A stretch of 64,000 bases of DNA from Motilimonas cestriensis (GCF_021295315.1 NZ_JAIMJA010000004.1:1-64000), one strand, 5' to 3'. Numbered from the stretch's first letter, positions 36,585 through 46,817 are shown. Numbers and translations: made by a program. The notes: generated by a model from the sequence alone, not told the origin.

Positions 36585-37769
36585 GTGAGCCAGCTAGAAC
36601 GTTCCGTTATTACAATTTCATCTTTAATTCGTTCAGTTCATAAATGTGGTTACTTGGTGTTGATGATGGGCTTTTCAAACTCAGCATTAGCCAAGTCAAT
36701 GCCGTTTAACTTGACTGAGGGGGTGACTGATGTCAGTCAGCAAGTTTACGACTTGCACATGACGATTTTTATTATTTGCTGCGTAATTGGGCTCGTGGTT
36801 TTTGCTGCGATGTTTTGGGCTATTTTTAATCATCGCAAAGACAAAGGCGCACAAGCGGCGCAATTTCATGAAAATACTAAAGTCGAAATTATTTGGACGG
36901 CGATCCCATTCGTGATCCTGATAGGCATGGCGATCCCAGCCACGAAAACCTTAATTGCGATGGAAGATCCCAGCGATGCTGATTTAACCATTCAAGTTAC
37001 GGGCTCACAATGGAAGTGGCACTATAAATATTTTGGCCACGACGTTGAATACTACAGTTTACTTGCTAGCCGCCAAGATCAAATCCATAACCAAAAACAA
37101 AAGCGCGAAAATTACCTACTTGAAGTGGACTACCCTTTGGTTTTGCCAGTCGGACAAAAAGTGCGTTTTTTGGTGACATCAGAAGATGTTATTCATTCTT
37201 GGTGGGTGCCCGCTTTTGCCGTGAAAAAAGATGCCAACCCCGGTTTCATTAATGAAGCATGGACTCGGATTAACGAGCCCGGCATTTATCGCGGTCAATG
37301 TGCCGAGTTATGCGGTAAAGATCATGGCTTTATGCCAATTGTGGTGATCGCTAAGCCGGTTGATGAGTTTGAAACTTGGTTAGCTGAACAAGAGCAAAAA
37401 GCCGTAGCAGCGAAAGCCGAAGAGCAAGCCATGTTAGCCATGAGCATGGACATGGATGAAATGATGCAGCTAGGCGAGCAAGTTTATAACAAACATTGCG
37501 CCGCATGCCATCAAGCGAATGGTGAGGGGTTGGCTGGCGTATTTCCCGCCCTTAAAGGTAGCCAAATTGCGACTCAAGATATCTTGGGCCACATCAACAT
37601 TGTGGTGCATGGTAAATCAGGCACCGCGATGCAAGCGTTTGGCAAACAATTAACCTTAAAAGAATTAGCTGCCGTGATTGGCTACGAGCGTAATGCTTGG
37701 GATAACAATACCGGTGATGTGATCCAACCCGCGCAAGTGAAGGCGGTGATGCAGCAGAAGGACCTATAA
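36585..37769 (+). CDS. coxB: Cytochrome c oxidase subunit II with fused cytochrome c domain
   Basis: A 394-residue subunit of an aa3-type (caa3-like) oxidase. It has a signal-like N-terminus, two membrane helices, the CuA domain with CAELCGKDHGFM, and a C-terminal cytochrome c domain with the haem site CAACHQANGEG and a later Met. Electrons pass from the fused haem c to CuA, then to subunit I. The start is GTG at 36585 behind GAGGAGAGG. It heads a cluster of eight genes for the enzyme and its assembly. Confidence 0.95.
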   Translation: MSQLERSVITISSLIRSVHKCGYLVLMMGFSNSALAKSMPFNLTEGVTDVSQQVYDLHMTIFIICCVIGLVVFAAMFWAIFNHRKDKGAQAAQFHENTKVEIIWTAIPFVILIGMAIPATKTLIAMEDPSDADLTIQVTGSQWKWHYKYFGHDVEYYSLLASRQDQIHNQKQKRENYLLEVDYPLVLPVGQKVRFLVTSEDVIHSWWVPAFAVKKDANPGFINEAWTRINEPGIYRGQCAELCGKDHGFMPIVVIAKPVDEFETWLAEQEQKAVAAKAEEQAMLAMSMDMDEMMQLGEQVYNKHCAACHQANGEGLAGVFPALKGSQIATQDILGHINIVVHGKSGTAMQAFGKQLTLKELAAVIGYERNAWDNNTGDVIQPAQVKAVMQQKDL

Positions 37770-37770
37770 C

Positions 37771-39375
37771 ATGAGCACAGGATCCGCTTCTAACCCCCTC
37801 GCTTCAGGCGTAGATGATCATCATAATCACAAGCCTAATGGTTTTTTCGCGCGTTGGGTGTTTACCACTAACCACAAAGACATTGGCAGCTTGTATCTGC
37901 TGTTCAGCTTTGCCATGTTTTTGACTGGTGGCGCGATGGCGATGGTGATCCGGGCTGAGCTATTCCAACCGGGATTACAATTGGTTGAGCCGAACTTTTT
38001 TAACCAAATGACCACAGTTCATGGTTTGATTATGGTGTTTGGCGCGGTAATGCCCGCTTTTGTTGGTTTAGCCAACTGGATGATTCCGGTGATGATAGGC
38101 GCACCAGACATGGCGTTGCCTCGAATGAATAACTGGAGCTTTTGGATCTTACCGTTTGCCTTTAGCTTGATGCTAATGACCTTATTTATGGAAGGTGGCG
38201 GTCCCAATTTTGGTTGGACTTTCTATGCCCCATTATCGACCAAGTACAGCCCTGATAGTACCGCGTTATTTGTGTTTGCGGTGCATTTAATGGGCATCAG
38301 TTCAATCATGGGCGCGATTAATGTCATTGTCACCATAGTGAATCTACGTGCGCCGGGCATGACTATGATGAAGTTACCGCTATTTGTTTGGACTTGGTTG
38401 ATCACCGCCTTCTTGCTGATTGCGGTCATGCCAGTGTTGGCCGGCGCGGTGACCATGGTGTTGACGGATAAATACTTCGGCACCAGCTTTTTTGATGCTG
38501 CGGGCGGTGGCGACCCGGTGATGTTTCAGCATATCTTTTGGTTTTTTGGCCATCCCGAAGTTTACATTATGATCTTGCCTTCATTCGGCATCATCTCCGC
38601 CATCGTACCGACCTTTTCACGCAAACCTTTGTTTGGCTATGCTTCTATGGTGTATGCCACCGCGTCCATCGCTGGATTAAGTTTTTTAGTGTGGGCGCAT
38701 CATATGTTTACCACTGGGATGCCGGTGGCAGCTGAACTGTTCTTTATGTATTGCACCATGCTGATCTCCATTCCAACCGGGGTTAAGGTATTTAATTGGG
38801 TGGCGACGATGTGGCGTGGCTCACTCACCTTTGAAGTGCCAATGCTGTTTGCTATTGCTTTTATTGTGCTGTTTACCATAGGTGGCTTCTCTGGGCTGAT
38901 GCTGGCGATCACACCGGTAGATTTTCAGTATCACGATACCTATTTTGTGGTGGCGCATTTTCATTATGTTTTAGTGTCGGGCGCGATTTTTTCCATTATG
39001 GCTGCGAGTTATTACTGGCTACCGAAATGGACTGGTTATATGTATGACGACTATTTAGCTAAGTGGCATTTTTGGTGCTCGTTAATTTCAGTCAATGTAC
39101 TGTTTTTTCCGATGCACTTTCTAGGCTTAGCGGGTATGCCAAGACGGATCCCCGATTACGCACTGCAGTTTGCCAATGTGAATGCGGTGGTTAGTCTCGG
39201 TGGCTTTGCCTTTGGTTTATCGCAACTGATTTTCTTAGTGGTGGTGATTAAATGTATGCGTGGCAAAGGTGAGCGTGCCGCCGCCAAACCTTGGGAAGGC
39301 GCTGAAGGTTTAGAGTGGGAAATGCCTTCTCCTGCGCCTTATCATACTCATACCACACCACCTGAGATTAAATAA
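37771..39375 (+). CDS. coxA: Cytochrome c oxidase subunit I
   Basis: A 534-residue catalytic subunit with 12 membrane helices. Haem a/a3 and CuB ligands are visible: FWFFGHPEVYIMILPSFG with the His-Tyr crosslink region, WAHHMFTTGM, and HDTYFVVAHFHYV. It reduces oxygen to water and pumps protons. It starts 1 nt after coxB ends. Confidence 0.97.
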   Translation: MSTGSASNPLASGVDDHHNHKPNGFFARWVFTTNHKDIGSLYLLFSFAMFLTGGAMAMVIRAELFQPGLQLVEPNFFNQMTTVHGLIMVFGAVMPAFVGLANWMIPVMIGAPDMALPRMNNWSFWILPFAFSLMLMTLFMEGGGPNFGWTFYAPLSTKYSPDSTALFVFAVHLMGISSIMGAINVIVTIVNLRAPGMTMMKLPLFVWTWLITAFLLIAVMPVLAGAVTMVLTDKYFGTSFFDAAGGGDPVMFQHIFWFFGHPEVYIMILPSFGIISAIVPTFSRKPLFGYASMVYATASIAGLSFLVWAHHMFTTGMPVAAELFFMYCTMLISIPTGVKVFNWVATMWRGSLTFEVPMLFAIAFIVLFTIGGFSGLMLAITPVDFQYHDTYFVVAHFHYVLVSGAIFSIMAASYYWLPKWTGYMYDDYLAKWHFWCSLISVNVLFFPMHFLGLAGMPRRIPDYALQFANVNAVVSLGGFAFGLSQLIFLVVVIKCMRGKGERAAAKPWEGAEGLEWEMPSPAPYHTHTTPPEIK

Positions 39376-39376
39376 C

Positions 39377-39913
39377 ATGGCCAGCTCACGGCGTTTAGTT
39401 GGTGGATTATGCCTAGTGGTAGTAGGCATGTTTGGCTTTGGCTTTGCGTTGGTGCCTTTGTATCAGGTGTTTTGTGATTTAACTGGGCTGAACGGTAAAA
39501 CCAGTAATATTGTTAATGCGCAAGCTCAAAGTAGCCAAGGCGTTGATCTTGAGCGCATTGTCACGGTCGAGTTTGTCACTTATATCAGCAAGGGCATGCA
39601 ATGGCAGCTCACGCCTAAGGTTGAACAATTAAAAGTTCATCCCGGTCAGATGTACGAAATGGAATTTATCGCCACGAATCTCAGCGCGAAGGATCAAGTT
39701 GGACAAGCGGTGCCTTCGGTGTCGCCTGGGCAAGGCGCTAATTATTTAAATAAGACCGAGTGTTTTTGCTTTAACCAGCAACCCCTTGCTGCAGGCGAAA
39801 CCGCAACACTGCCGCTGCGGTTTTTTGTCGATACAGAGCTACCAAAAAATATCAGTACACTCACCTTGTCTTATACCTTATACGAACTGCCTCAGCCGCA
39901 GCAAAAAGGCTAA
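39377..39913 (+). CDS. ctaG: Cytochrome c oxidase assembly protein CtaG (Cox11 type)
   Basis: A 178-residue copper chaperone that delivers copper to CuB. It has one N-terminal membrane helix, then the periplasmic Cox11 domain with the copper motif CFCFNQQPL and the VPLYQVFCDLTG stretch. It lies between coxA and subunit III genes, the usual position. Confidence 0.93.
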   Translation: MASSRRLVGGLCLVVVGMFGFGFALVPLYQVFCDLTGLNGKTSNIVNAQAQSSQGVDLERIVTVEFVTYISKGMQWQLTPKVEQLKVHPGQMYEMEFIATNLSAKDQVGQAVPSVSPGQGANYLNKTECFCFNQQPLAAGETATLPLRFFVDTELPKNISTLTLSYTLYELPQPQQKG

Positions 39914-39925
39914 AGGAGCACGGTT

Positions 39926-40819
39926 ATGTCTAGCACTTCTTCTGAGCAACATTCCACTGAAAAAACCGAAGCTTATTATGTGCCAAGCCAAAGTATTTGG
40001 CCGATTGTTGGAGCGGTCGGGTTGTTTTTTATGGCGTTCGGGGCCGCGCGCTGGATTGGCGGTGGTGGCGACCAATATAGTTGGGTGCTTTTCCTCGGCA
40101 GTGTGATCATTATTTTTATGTTGTTTGGTTGGTTTGGTAATGTCATTACCGAGTCGATGTCGGGTATGTACAGCGCACAAATGGACCGCTCATTTCGTCA
40201 AGGCATGAGTTGGTTTATCTTTTCAGAAATCATGTTCTTTTTGGCTTTTTTTGGTGCGCTGTTTTATGCCCGTACGATTGCTGTGCCGTGGTTGGGCGGA
40301 GCAGGGAATAACGCCATGACACATGAAGTGCTATGGCCGCAGTTTCAAGCTCACTGGCCATTGATTAGTACCCCAGGTGGCACCACAACGACGGCGATGC
40401 CTTGGCAAGGTCTGCCATTAGCCAATACAGTTATTTTATTAATCTCTTCTGTTACCTTGCATTTTGCTCATATCAATTTAGAACGAGGCCTGCGCACGCA
40501 AGTGAAACTTGGGCTTGGCCTAACGGTGCTGTTAGGCTGTATTTTCTTGTTTTTACAAGTCGAAGAATATATTCACGCCTATCAAGAAATGGGCCTAACC
40601 TTAAGCTCTGGTTTATATGGCAACACCTTCTTTTTACTCACTGGATTTCATGGTCTACACGTTACCTTAGGCACCATTATTTTGTTTGTGCTGTTTTGTC
40701 GCGTGCTCAAGGGACACTTTACGCCGGCGCAGCATTTTGGCTTTCAGGCGGGCAGCTGGTATTGGCATTTTGTCGATGTGGTTTGGCTTTGCTTGTTTGT
40801 CTTTGTTTACATTCTTTAA
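39926..40819 (+). CDS. coxC: Cytochrome c oxidase subunit III
   Basis: A 297-residue membrane subunit with seven helices. SEIMFFLAFFGALFYAR and the C-terminal GSWYWHFVDVVWLCLFV are typical of the subunit. It stabilises the core and its proton uptake. AAGGAG precedes the ATG. Confidence 0.95.
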   Translation: MSSTSSEQHSTEKTEAYYVPSQSIWPIVGAVGLFFMAFGAARWIGGGGDQYSWVLFLGSVIIIFMLFGWFGNVITESMSGMYSAQMDRSFRQGMSWFIFSEIMFFLAFFGALFYARTIAVPWLGGAGNNAMTHEVLWPQFQAHWPLISTPGGTTTTAMPWQGLPLANTVILLISSVTLHFAHINLERGLRTQVKLGLGLTVLLGCIFLFLQVEEYIHAYQEMGLTLSSGLYGNTFFLLTGFHGLHVTLGTIILFVLFCRVLKGHFTPAQHFGFQAGSWYWHFVDVVWLCLFVFVYIL

Positions 40820-40831
40820 ATTGAATTTGGG

Positions 40832-41041
40832 TTATTGCCAAGGGGCTGGATTCGGTGTGATCAGCCCTAATGCGATGGCAATGAAGATAATCAATAGCAC
40901 CACGGCTGAGCCGAATAAACGACGACCTAAGTAGCGAGTAAGCAGGCTTTTATCGGGCTGCTTTAACAAGGTAGGTAAGGCTAACGCGAGGTTAATCAGT
41001 ACCACGAGTACCACGCCAATAATCACAATTTTTATCACCAT
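40832..41041 (-). CDS. DUF2909 twin-helix membrane protein
   Basis: A 69-residue protein with two membrane helices (VIIGVVLVVLINLALALP and LFGSAVVLLIIFIAIALGL) and a basic loop, matching the DUF2909 family found in oxidase clusters. It runs against the operon. Its ATG at 41039-41041 is only 10 bp from the SURF1 start on the other strand, so the start regions of both genes overlap. The longer frame to 41143 runs into SURF1 and is unlikely. Confidence 0.75.
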   Translation of the reverse strand: MVIKIVIIGVVLVVLINLALALPTLLKQPDKSLLTRYLGRRLFGSAVVLLIIFIAIALGLITPNPAPWQ

Positions 41042-41051
41042 AGGGAGCCTT

Positions 41052-41786
41052 ATGCACTGGAGAAGGATCTCTTTCTTAGTTTTAAACTTGGCTCTGATTG
41101 GCTTAATGATCAAGGCGGGGTTTTGGCAATTGGATCGCGCCACGCAAAAACAGGCTATTTTAGATCGCGGGTCGCAAACGCAAGCCTTGGCTGATACTGA
41201 TGCGTTATGGCAGCAAAGTGCCGAAGAGCTGAGCTTAAAAACGGTTCAGCTGATTGGCGAGTTCGATGTTTCGAAAATATGGCTGCTGGATAATAAAGTG
41301 CACCAAGGTGAGGTGGGCTATGAAGTGTTACTGGCGCTAACGCCAAGTGATAGTGAGCAGCGTGATAAGCGCATTTTGGTTAACTTGGGTTGGGTATCTG
41401 GATTAGGCGATCGCCAGCGCTGGCCTGATTTATCTCGATTAGAAGCTTGGCAGGGCACGGTGGCGGTTGCTGGGTTGTTACATCAACCAAATTTGGGTTT
41501 TCAATTGGGGGATGAGCCATTAAGCGATACTTGGCCGCAGCGGTTACAAGGGCTAGATATGGATAAGTTAACTGCGTTTTATCAGCGGCAAGGCTGGTCT
41601 TTGTCGCCTGTGGTGTTACGGGTCGACCCTGATGGCGATATTGGTTTTGTTAAGGAATGGCCTTTAATCACGATGATGCCAGCGAAACATATAGGTTATG
41701 CCTGGCAATGGTTTTTAATGGCCTTAGTGTCTACTGGATTGTTTATCTGGTTTTATCGGCGAGGTGGTTTATATGCGAAAAAATAA
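41052..41786 (+). CDS. SURF1-family oxidase assembly protein
   Basis: A 244-residue protein with membrane helices at both ends (residues 7-23 and 215-235) and the SURF1 periplasmic domain between, including FWQLDRATQKQAIL, LVNLGWVSGL and the late HIGYAWQWF. It aids insertion of haem A into subunit I. Confidence 0.9.
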   Translation: MHWRRISFLVLNLALIGLMIKAGFWQLDRATQKQAILDRGSQTQALADTDALWQQSAEELSLKTVQLIGEFDVSKIWLLDNKVHQGEVGYEVLLALTPSDSEQRDKRILVNLGWVSGLGDRQRWPDLSRLEAWQGTVAVAGLLHQPNLGFQLGDEPLSDTWPQRLQGLDMDKLTAFYQRQGWSLSPVVLRVDPDGDIGFVKEWPLITMMPAKHIGYAWQWFLMALVSTGLFIWFYRRGGLYAKK

Positions 41787-42216
41787 AACCTTACTGCTGC
41801 TGTTATTAGTGTTTGTGTTGCCTTTTGGCTTGGCGAAACTGGTGCTCAATCAACATTGGTATCAGGCGGGAGAGCTTAATAAAGGCGAGTTTTTACCTGA
41901 GCAAGTGATGTTGTTATTGAGCGATAATCGTCAATGGTTACTCCTGCATCCAAAAACCGACCAAGCGACTAACTTGTTGCCTAAGTTAATTAGTTCATTA
42001 GGGCGAGAGCAACATCGGGTTCGCACCTTATCTATTGCGCAGCTCTCTAAGCGAGAGCAGGACAAGTTGAGCCCTGACTATTGGTATATTTGCGACCCGA
42101 CAGGGCTGGTGTTACTGCGCTATGTGATCCCGCCACAGCAGGCTGAGCAATTACAGGTGGCTAAGGCGTTGCAAACGGATTTACGCAAGTTATTAAAAAT
42201 GTCTCGAGTGGGCTAA
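41773..42216 (+). CDS. Membrane-anchored protein of the oxidase cluster
   Basis: A 147-residue protein with one N-terminal membrane anchor (LLLLLLVFVLPFGLAKLVL) and a 115-residue outer part with GEFLPEQVMLLLSDNRQW. It resembles the small SCO/thioredoxin-like hypothetical proteins often found between SURF1 and CtaA genes in Shewanella and Vibrio clusters, but has no CXXC. Start at the ATG at 41773, with GAGGTGG 5 nt upstream, overlapping SURF1 by 14 nt. Probable assembly role. Confidence 0.6.
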   Translation: MRKNKTLLLLLLVFVLPFGLAKLVLNQHWYQAGELNKGEFLPEQVMLLLSDNRQWLLLHPKTDQATNLLPKLISSLGREQHRVRTLSIAQLSKREQDKLSPDYWYICDPTGLVLLRYVIPPQQAEQLQVAKALQTDLRKLLKMSRVG

Positions 42217-42249
42217 ACGTTAGGCGTAAAGCATGGATGAGGGTGATTG

Positions 42250-43254
42250 ATGGCCATATTTAAGCTGAAATATCTTTCTATTATCGCGCTAGTGCTGGCT
42301 TTTTTGGTGGTTGGTATGGGCGTTTATACGCGCTTAACGGAAGCCGGTTTAGGCTGTCCTGATTGGCCGGGTTGTTATGGCCATCATAGCGTGCCTAACT
42401 CGCCCGATGAAATAGCAAAGGCCGTCGCGGCTTTTCCTGATGTGCCTCTTGAGCCCCATAAAGCATGGAATGAAATGATCCACCGTTATTTAGCGGGAAG
42501 TTTGGGGTTACTGATTTTCGCTTTTGCGCTGCGCGCGCTGATTAGTCGGGTTGATCGCCTATTATGTATGAGTTTGTTATTGGCTGTGATCTTTCAAGCT
42601 GCGCTGGGAATGTGGACTGTCACCATGAATCTGATGCCCTTAATAGTGATGGGGCATTTGTTGGGGGGTTTCTTTATTTTGGCATTGTTGTTTCTTTTCA
42701 CTATCAAGCAATGGCCAATGCCTAGAGCTCATATTAAATGGCGGCTGGGCTTATCTCGTTTTGCTTGGCTAGCGTTGCTCGTTCTTTTATGCCAAATCGC
42801 CTTAGGCGGTTGGACCTCATCGAATTACGCTGCGGTGGTGTGTACTCAATTACCGCTATGCGAAGGTAATTGGTGGCAAAACTATAACGTATCCGCCGCA
42901 CTTCACGTCCCAGAAGCTGATACCTATCAATATGGTGTATTAGATTATGGCGCGCGGACCACTATTCACGTGAGCCATCGTATTTGGGCGGTAGTGACAG
43001 CGCTTTGTTTGGTTGCGCTGGCCATTACTTGGTTATTACGTAGTCAAGACGGCTTAAGCCGTGGCTTGGCTTGGGGGTTATTGGTAGCGGTGAGTATTCA
43101 ATTTGCCCTCGGCATCAGTAATGTGGTGTTGCAATTACCCTTGGCGATCGCGGTGGCACATAATTTGGTGGCAGCGTGTTTAGTGTTATTACTGGTGAGC
43201 TTGTTACTGCGCTTGTATCAAGCCAAGCAAGAGCAAGGAGGCCGACATGGCTAA
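42250..43254 (+). CDS. ctaA: Haem A synthase
   Basis: A 334-residue, eight-helix COX15/CtaA-type monooxygenase that turns haem O into haem A. Landmarks: [21 protein letters not shown] with the conserved Cys pair, [20 protein letters not shown], and [10 protein letters not shown] with haem ligand His residues. The ATG at 42250 is preferred over a TTG one codon earlier. It overlaps cyoE by 8 nt, so the two haem steps are coupled. Confidence 0.93.
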   Translation: MAIFKLKYLSIIALVLAFLVVGMGVYTRLTEAGLGCPDWPGCYGHHSVPNSPDEIAKAVAAFPDVPLEPHKAWNEMIHRYLAGSLGLLIFAFALRALISRVDRLLCMSLLLAVIFQAALGMWTVTMNLMPLIVMGHLLGGFFILALLFLFTIKQWPMPRAHIKWRLGLSRFAWLALLVLLCQIALGGWTSSNYAAVVCTQLPLCEGNWWQNYNVSAALHVPEADTYQYGVLDYGARTTIHVSHRIWAVVTALCLVALAITWLLRSQDGLSRGLAWGLLVAVSIQFALGISNVVLQLPLAIAVAHNLVAACLVLLLVSLLLRLYQAKQEQGGRHG

Positions 43255-44152
43255 ATTATTAAGTGTATCCGATGCGTTAGGCTCGCCAGCGTTCAGTACT
43301 TGGCGCAGTTATTACCAACTAACTAAGCCGAAAGTCATTTACCTGCTGATGCTGACCGCGTTGGTGGGCATGTGTTTGGCGGTTGAGAGCTGGCTACCTC
43401 CGCTGCAGGCGACTTTTTCACTACTGGGTATAGGTTTGGTTTGTGCATCCGCAGCGGCGATTAATCAAATTTTAGACCGCAACATCGATGACAAAATGGC
43501 GCGCACTCAAGGTAGGCCGTTACCGAAAGGACGCGTGTCGGTGCGTAATGCCAGTGTGTTTGCGGGCGTGCTAGCGCTGGTTGGTTTTGTCATGTTGTTA
43601 CTGGCCGCTAATTTGTTAACGGCCATCTTAACCTTTGCCAGCATGTTAGGTTATGCGGTGGTTTATACCTTATTTTTAAAACGCGCTACGCCACAAAATA
43701 TTGTCATAGGCGGTTTAGCCGGTGCAATGCCACCGCTACTCGGCTGGACCGCCATGACCGGGCAATTAGATGGCAATGCTTTGCTGTTGGTGATGATTAT
43801 TTTTACTTGGACTCCGCCACATTTTTGGGCGCTAGCCATTCATCGTCGCGATGATTATGCCAAAGCCAATATTCCCATGTTGCCTGTTACCCACGGCATT
43901 GAATTCACCAAAACCTGCGTGTTGCTTTATACCTTGTTACTTTGTGCCGTTGCGCTATTACCTTGTCTAACTGGGTTGTCGTCATGGCTATATGGGGTGG
44001 TAGTGATGGGGCTTAATCTGCGCTTTATGCAGCATGCTTGGCGATTAAAATTTAAGCCACAGCCCAATAGTGCAATAAATACCTTTAAATTTTCGATTGT
44101 TCACCTCATGATCCTGTTTTTAGCTTTGTTGTTGGATCATTGGTTATTATGA
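43247..44152 (+). CDS. cyoE: Protohaem IX farnesyltransferase
   Basis: A 301-residue membrane prenyltransferase of the UbiA superfamily that makes haem O. The Asp-rich motif is [19 protein letters not shown], followed by [26 protein letters not shown] lies 6 nt before the ATG. It acts just before CtaA in haem A synthesis, and lies in the same operon. Confidence 0.95.
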   Translation: MAKLLSVSDALGSPAFSTWRSYYQLTKPKVIYLLMLTALVGMCLAVESWLPPLQATFSLLGIGLVCASAAAINQILDRNIDDKMARTQGRPLPKGRVSVRNASVFAGVLALVGFVMLLLAANLLTAILTFASMLGYAVVYTLFLKRATPQNIVIGGLAGAMPPLLGWTAMTGQLDGNALLLVMIIFTWTPPHFWALAIHRRDDYAKANIPMLPVTHGIEFTKTCVLLYTLLLCAVALLPCLTGLSSWLYGVVVMGLNLRFMQHAWRLKFKPQPNSAINTFKFSIVHLMILFLALLLDHWLL

Positions 44153-44778
44153 AATCTAAATCATCATGGATATTGATTGCGCTGTTGGCGTTAGTGGCTG
44201 GAAGCTGGGCTGGGGTACAAATTATCAATCGCGCACCGGCGGTGAAGGCAGTCTATTACCAACCGGCTAAGGTATTAGCGGACTTTACTTTGGTAAGAGA
44301 CCAGAGTGAGTTTACCAAAAAAGATTTATTAGGGCGTTGGAGCCTAGTGTTTATTGGCTATACCTTTTGCCCTGATATTTGTCCAACGACTCTCGCCGAC
44401 TTAAATCGTATTTACCCTCAGCTTAAGGCTAACCCGGCAAAGGCTGATGTGCAGGTGGTGTTTTTATCGGTTGACCCGAACCGTGATACGCCAAAAAACC
44501 TGACCGAATACACGCACTACTTTAATTCTGAATTTGTTGGTGTGACAGCTGCTCATGAGGTGTTGTTTCCACTGACTCGCGCGCTGGGCATGGTTTACAG
44601 CATTGTTGAAGAAGGCACGGAGGGGGCATATTTAGTGGATCATAGCGCATCGATTGCGTTACTTAACCCTGAAGGAAAACTACAAGCGGTGTTTCGGCCG
44701 GAATTTGAACCTGGCAGCATACCTGCTGTTGACATGGATCAGTTAGTATCTGATTTTTATGTTATTTCTAACCGGTAG
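44149..44778 (+). CDS. SCO1/SenC-type copper chaperone
   Basis: A 209-residue membrane-anchored, thioredoxin-fold copper protein that builds CuA. The copper site is CPDICPTT in [14 protein letters not shown], and the distal His is in [11 protein letters not shown]. The ATG at 44149 overlaps the cyoE stop (ATGA). It is the last gene of the oxidase cluster. Confidence 0.9.
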   Translation: MKSKSSWILIALLALVAGSWAGVQIINRAPAVKAVYYQPAKVLADFTLVRDQSEFTKKDLLGRWSLVFIGYTFCPDICPTTLADLNRIYPQLKANPAKADVQVVFLSVDPNRDTPKNLTEYTHYFNSEFVGVTAAHEVLFPLTRALGMVYSIVEEGTEGAYLVDHSASIALLNPEGKLQAVFRPEFEPGSIPAVDMDQLVSDFYVISNR

Positions 44779-45036
44779 TTGGCTCAACCCTCGATCGGTT
44801 TGTAGGTTATTAGTAACGGGCATAAAGATACAGTCACAGAGGCTGTTGCTTATTCCTCGCTCAGATTATTTAGTTTGACCTTATTTTTGGTAAAGCAGTC
44901 AATATAGTCTAATATCGATTTAGGCGATTATTTATATATTTGTTGTTTTTAAATTGATAGACAAATCTGCACAACTTTATACCTCCTGTTGTTTCCACGT
45001 AGTTTTGTCTATTTCATCGAAGATTAAGGGTGGCAC

Positions 45037-45276
45037 ATGACTGCAAAGATCTCTTTAACGTTAGATACGCATTTTAATAGTTTTGTTGCGCGCCAAGTGG
45101 CTACGGGGCGTTATGCCTCGGAGAAAGAAGTAATACTCGCGGGATTAAAGGCACTAGAGCATGCTGAAGCAAAAGCTAATGCCCTGCGTTTTATGATGGA
45201 TAATGGTTGCGAACACACCTTAATTGAATATTCATTTGAACAGTTGATTGCTGAGTTTGATGATTTTGCTGCTTGA
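45037..45276 (+). CDS. ParD-family antitoxin, no partner toxin
   Basis: A 79-residue protein with an N-terminal ribbon-helix-helix domain (KISLTLDTHFNSFVARQV, then YASEKEVILAGLKALE) typical of ParD. The C-terminal acidic tail would wrap the ParE toxin. No ParE gene follows: the 29-codon frame after it is unrelated and ends in a hairpin. The upstream 258-bp gap (44779-45036) shows nothing else. It is an orphan antitoxin or a stand-alone regulator. Confidence 0.75.
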   Translation: MTAKISLTLDTHFNSFVARQVATGRYASEKEVILAGLKALEHAEAKANALRFMMDNGCEHTLIEYSFEQLIAEFDDFAA

Positions 45277-45339
45277 TGGCGAGAAAGCGACACCCAGCAA
45301 GTTTGATTCTCTTCGATGCGTTTACCAGAGCCTGCCTTT

Positions 45340-45369
45340 ACCTGCTTCATTCAAGTGAATGAAGCAGGT
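45340..45369 (+). terminator. Terminator hairpin after the ParD gene
   Basis: ACCTGCTTCATTCA and TGAATGAAGCAGGT make a perfect 14-bp stem with a 2-nt loop, followed by GCTGTATTTTAA. Being symmetrical, it may also serve the convergent nnrS gene. Confidence 0.65.
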
Positions 45370-45452
45370 GCTGTATTTTAAGGCAACCTGAAATCTGCAA
45401 TAGAATTGTATTAAAGCTATTCCAACTCACTTTACGTTATCAACGGTTTAGT

Positions 45453-46655
45453 TTAACCGGGGTGATCATCGACACGGGGTTGAACTAGCATAGGCCCAAA
45501 TTTTAATGTGAATATAGCGAAGGCAAAACACCATAAGCCACCAGCTAACCAAAGTAATTCATTCATCCATTGTGGCCAAAGTAAAACAGCAAAGGTGCGC
45601 ACCAATGCTGCACCAGCGATGGCAAGAAAGGCCCAGGTCATATTCGGTCCTTGATAGATATTACGACCAGTATGGCCCATGGTAACTCGAGTGATCATAG
45701 CCAAAATAACCCCCGCAATACTGCCTATGGCGATTAAATGTAATGATACGTGCCAAAACCCCGGAAACAGATTAAGACCCAGCACCAATAAACTAAGAGG
45801 AATAAAGGCATAGCCTAAATGTAATGACCACAGTAGGGGCTCGTGTAAGGTTTTAAGGCCTTGCCAGCGATATAGACGAATAAATTGAAAGGTGGCGGCA
45901 AACACGAATAAGGGCGGCGACCAGAGAGCATTTAAGCTTGGTATAAAGCTTAAAATAAAAAGCACAATGAATGGGATGTTCGCTGCGCTTTCTAGCCAAA
46001 AAAAGCTTCTGGGTTTGTCTATGCCTAGTTTTGTTGCGGTAAAGAAAGGAATCACTCGAGCACCCATGATTGATAATAATAAGGCAAACCACCAAATCAT
46101 ACTCTGCCACAGTGCTGAACTGGTAAATGGCAATTGAAGCCCCAATATTGGTTGGCCGTTAATGCTGATGTAACTTAATGCATTAACCACTAAAGCGAGT
46201 AGCAACAGCGGCACGAAAAATAGGTTTTTCCAGCGTTTCATTTTTATCACACGTTTAGCTACTGCAATGGCGCAACTTAAGATAAATAGAGACTCAATGA
46301 TTAAGATGATAATCAATGGTGTCGGGGTCCAAAATAATAGCCGTGGTAACAGCCATAGACTAAACAAACCCGCTAAAGCCCAACTGTGCGTACCTCGGAT
46401 CCCAGTCCAGTTTTGCACCGCCGTTAATACAAAGCCCATCACTATCGCCATGGCAAAACCAAATAATAGTTCATGAACGTGCCACCATATGGCGGGAACT
46501 ACGAGTAGATCGGGTTGACCATGACTACGCAGCCATAGCCACACAGGAATACATAAAATTGCGTATAAGCTGGCAAATAGAAAGAATGGCCGAAAGCCAA
46601 GTCGAAATATCGGTAGTACTCTGTCTTCTTTCGCTCTATCGACAATATTAAGCAT
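45453..46655 (-). CDS. nnrS: NnrS family protein
   Basis: A 400-residue integral membrane protein with about twelve helices. FRLGFRPFFLFAS at the start, WWHVHELLFGFAMAIVMGF with paired His, and MTRVTMGHTGR are the NnrS hallmarks. It is a haem-copper protein linked to nitric-oxide stress and denitrification. I start at the ATG ending at 46655, behind AAGGAG; the 31 residues before it are not supported. It is divergent from the MATE transporter gene. Confidence 0.88.
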   Translation of the reverse strand: MLNIVDRAKEDRVLPIFRLGFRPFFLFASLYAILCIPVWLWLRSHGQPDLLVVPAIWWHVHELLFGFAMAIVMGFVLTAVQNWTGIRGTHSWALAGLFSLWLLPRLLFWTPTPLIIILIIESLFILSCAIAVAKRVIKMKRWKNLFFVPLLLLALVVNALSYISINGQPILGLQLPFTSSALWQSMIWWFALLLSIMGARVIPFFTATKLGIDKPRSFFWLESAANIPFIVLFILSFIPSLNALWSPPLFVFAATFQFIRLYRWQGLKTLHEPLLWSLHLGYAFIPLSLLVLGLNLFPGFWHVSLHLIAIGSIAGVILAMITRVTMGHTGRNIYQGPNMTWAFLAIAGAALVRTFAVLLWPQWMNELLWLAGGLWCFAFAIFTLKFGPMLVQPRVDDHPG

Positions 46656-46817
46656 CAGGGCTCCTTGAGTATGAGATATGTTCTTGATGATAATCTGTAC
46701 TCCACCGCGATGCTTGCTTTGCGTTAATAAGCGGCTCATTAAATACAATTTTACCCTTTATAGGTAGTGTTTAGCGGATAGTTTGTTACACTTCGCGCGA
46801 ATTGTTCAAGGTGTAAA

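Noticed and set aside
39786-40106. Frame across the ctaG-coxC junction and other frames inside coxC
   Set aside because: They overlap well-supported oxidase genes in other frames and encode no recognisable product.
45275-45364. Short frame overlapping the ParD stop, as a ParE toxin
   Set aside because: 29 codons only, no ParE pattern, and it runs into a terminator hairpin.
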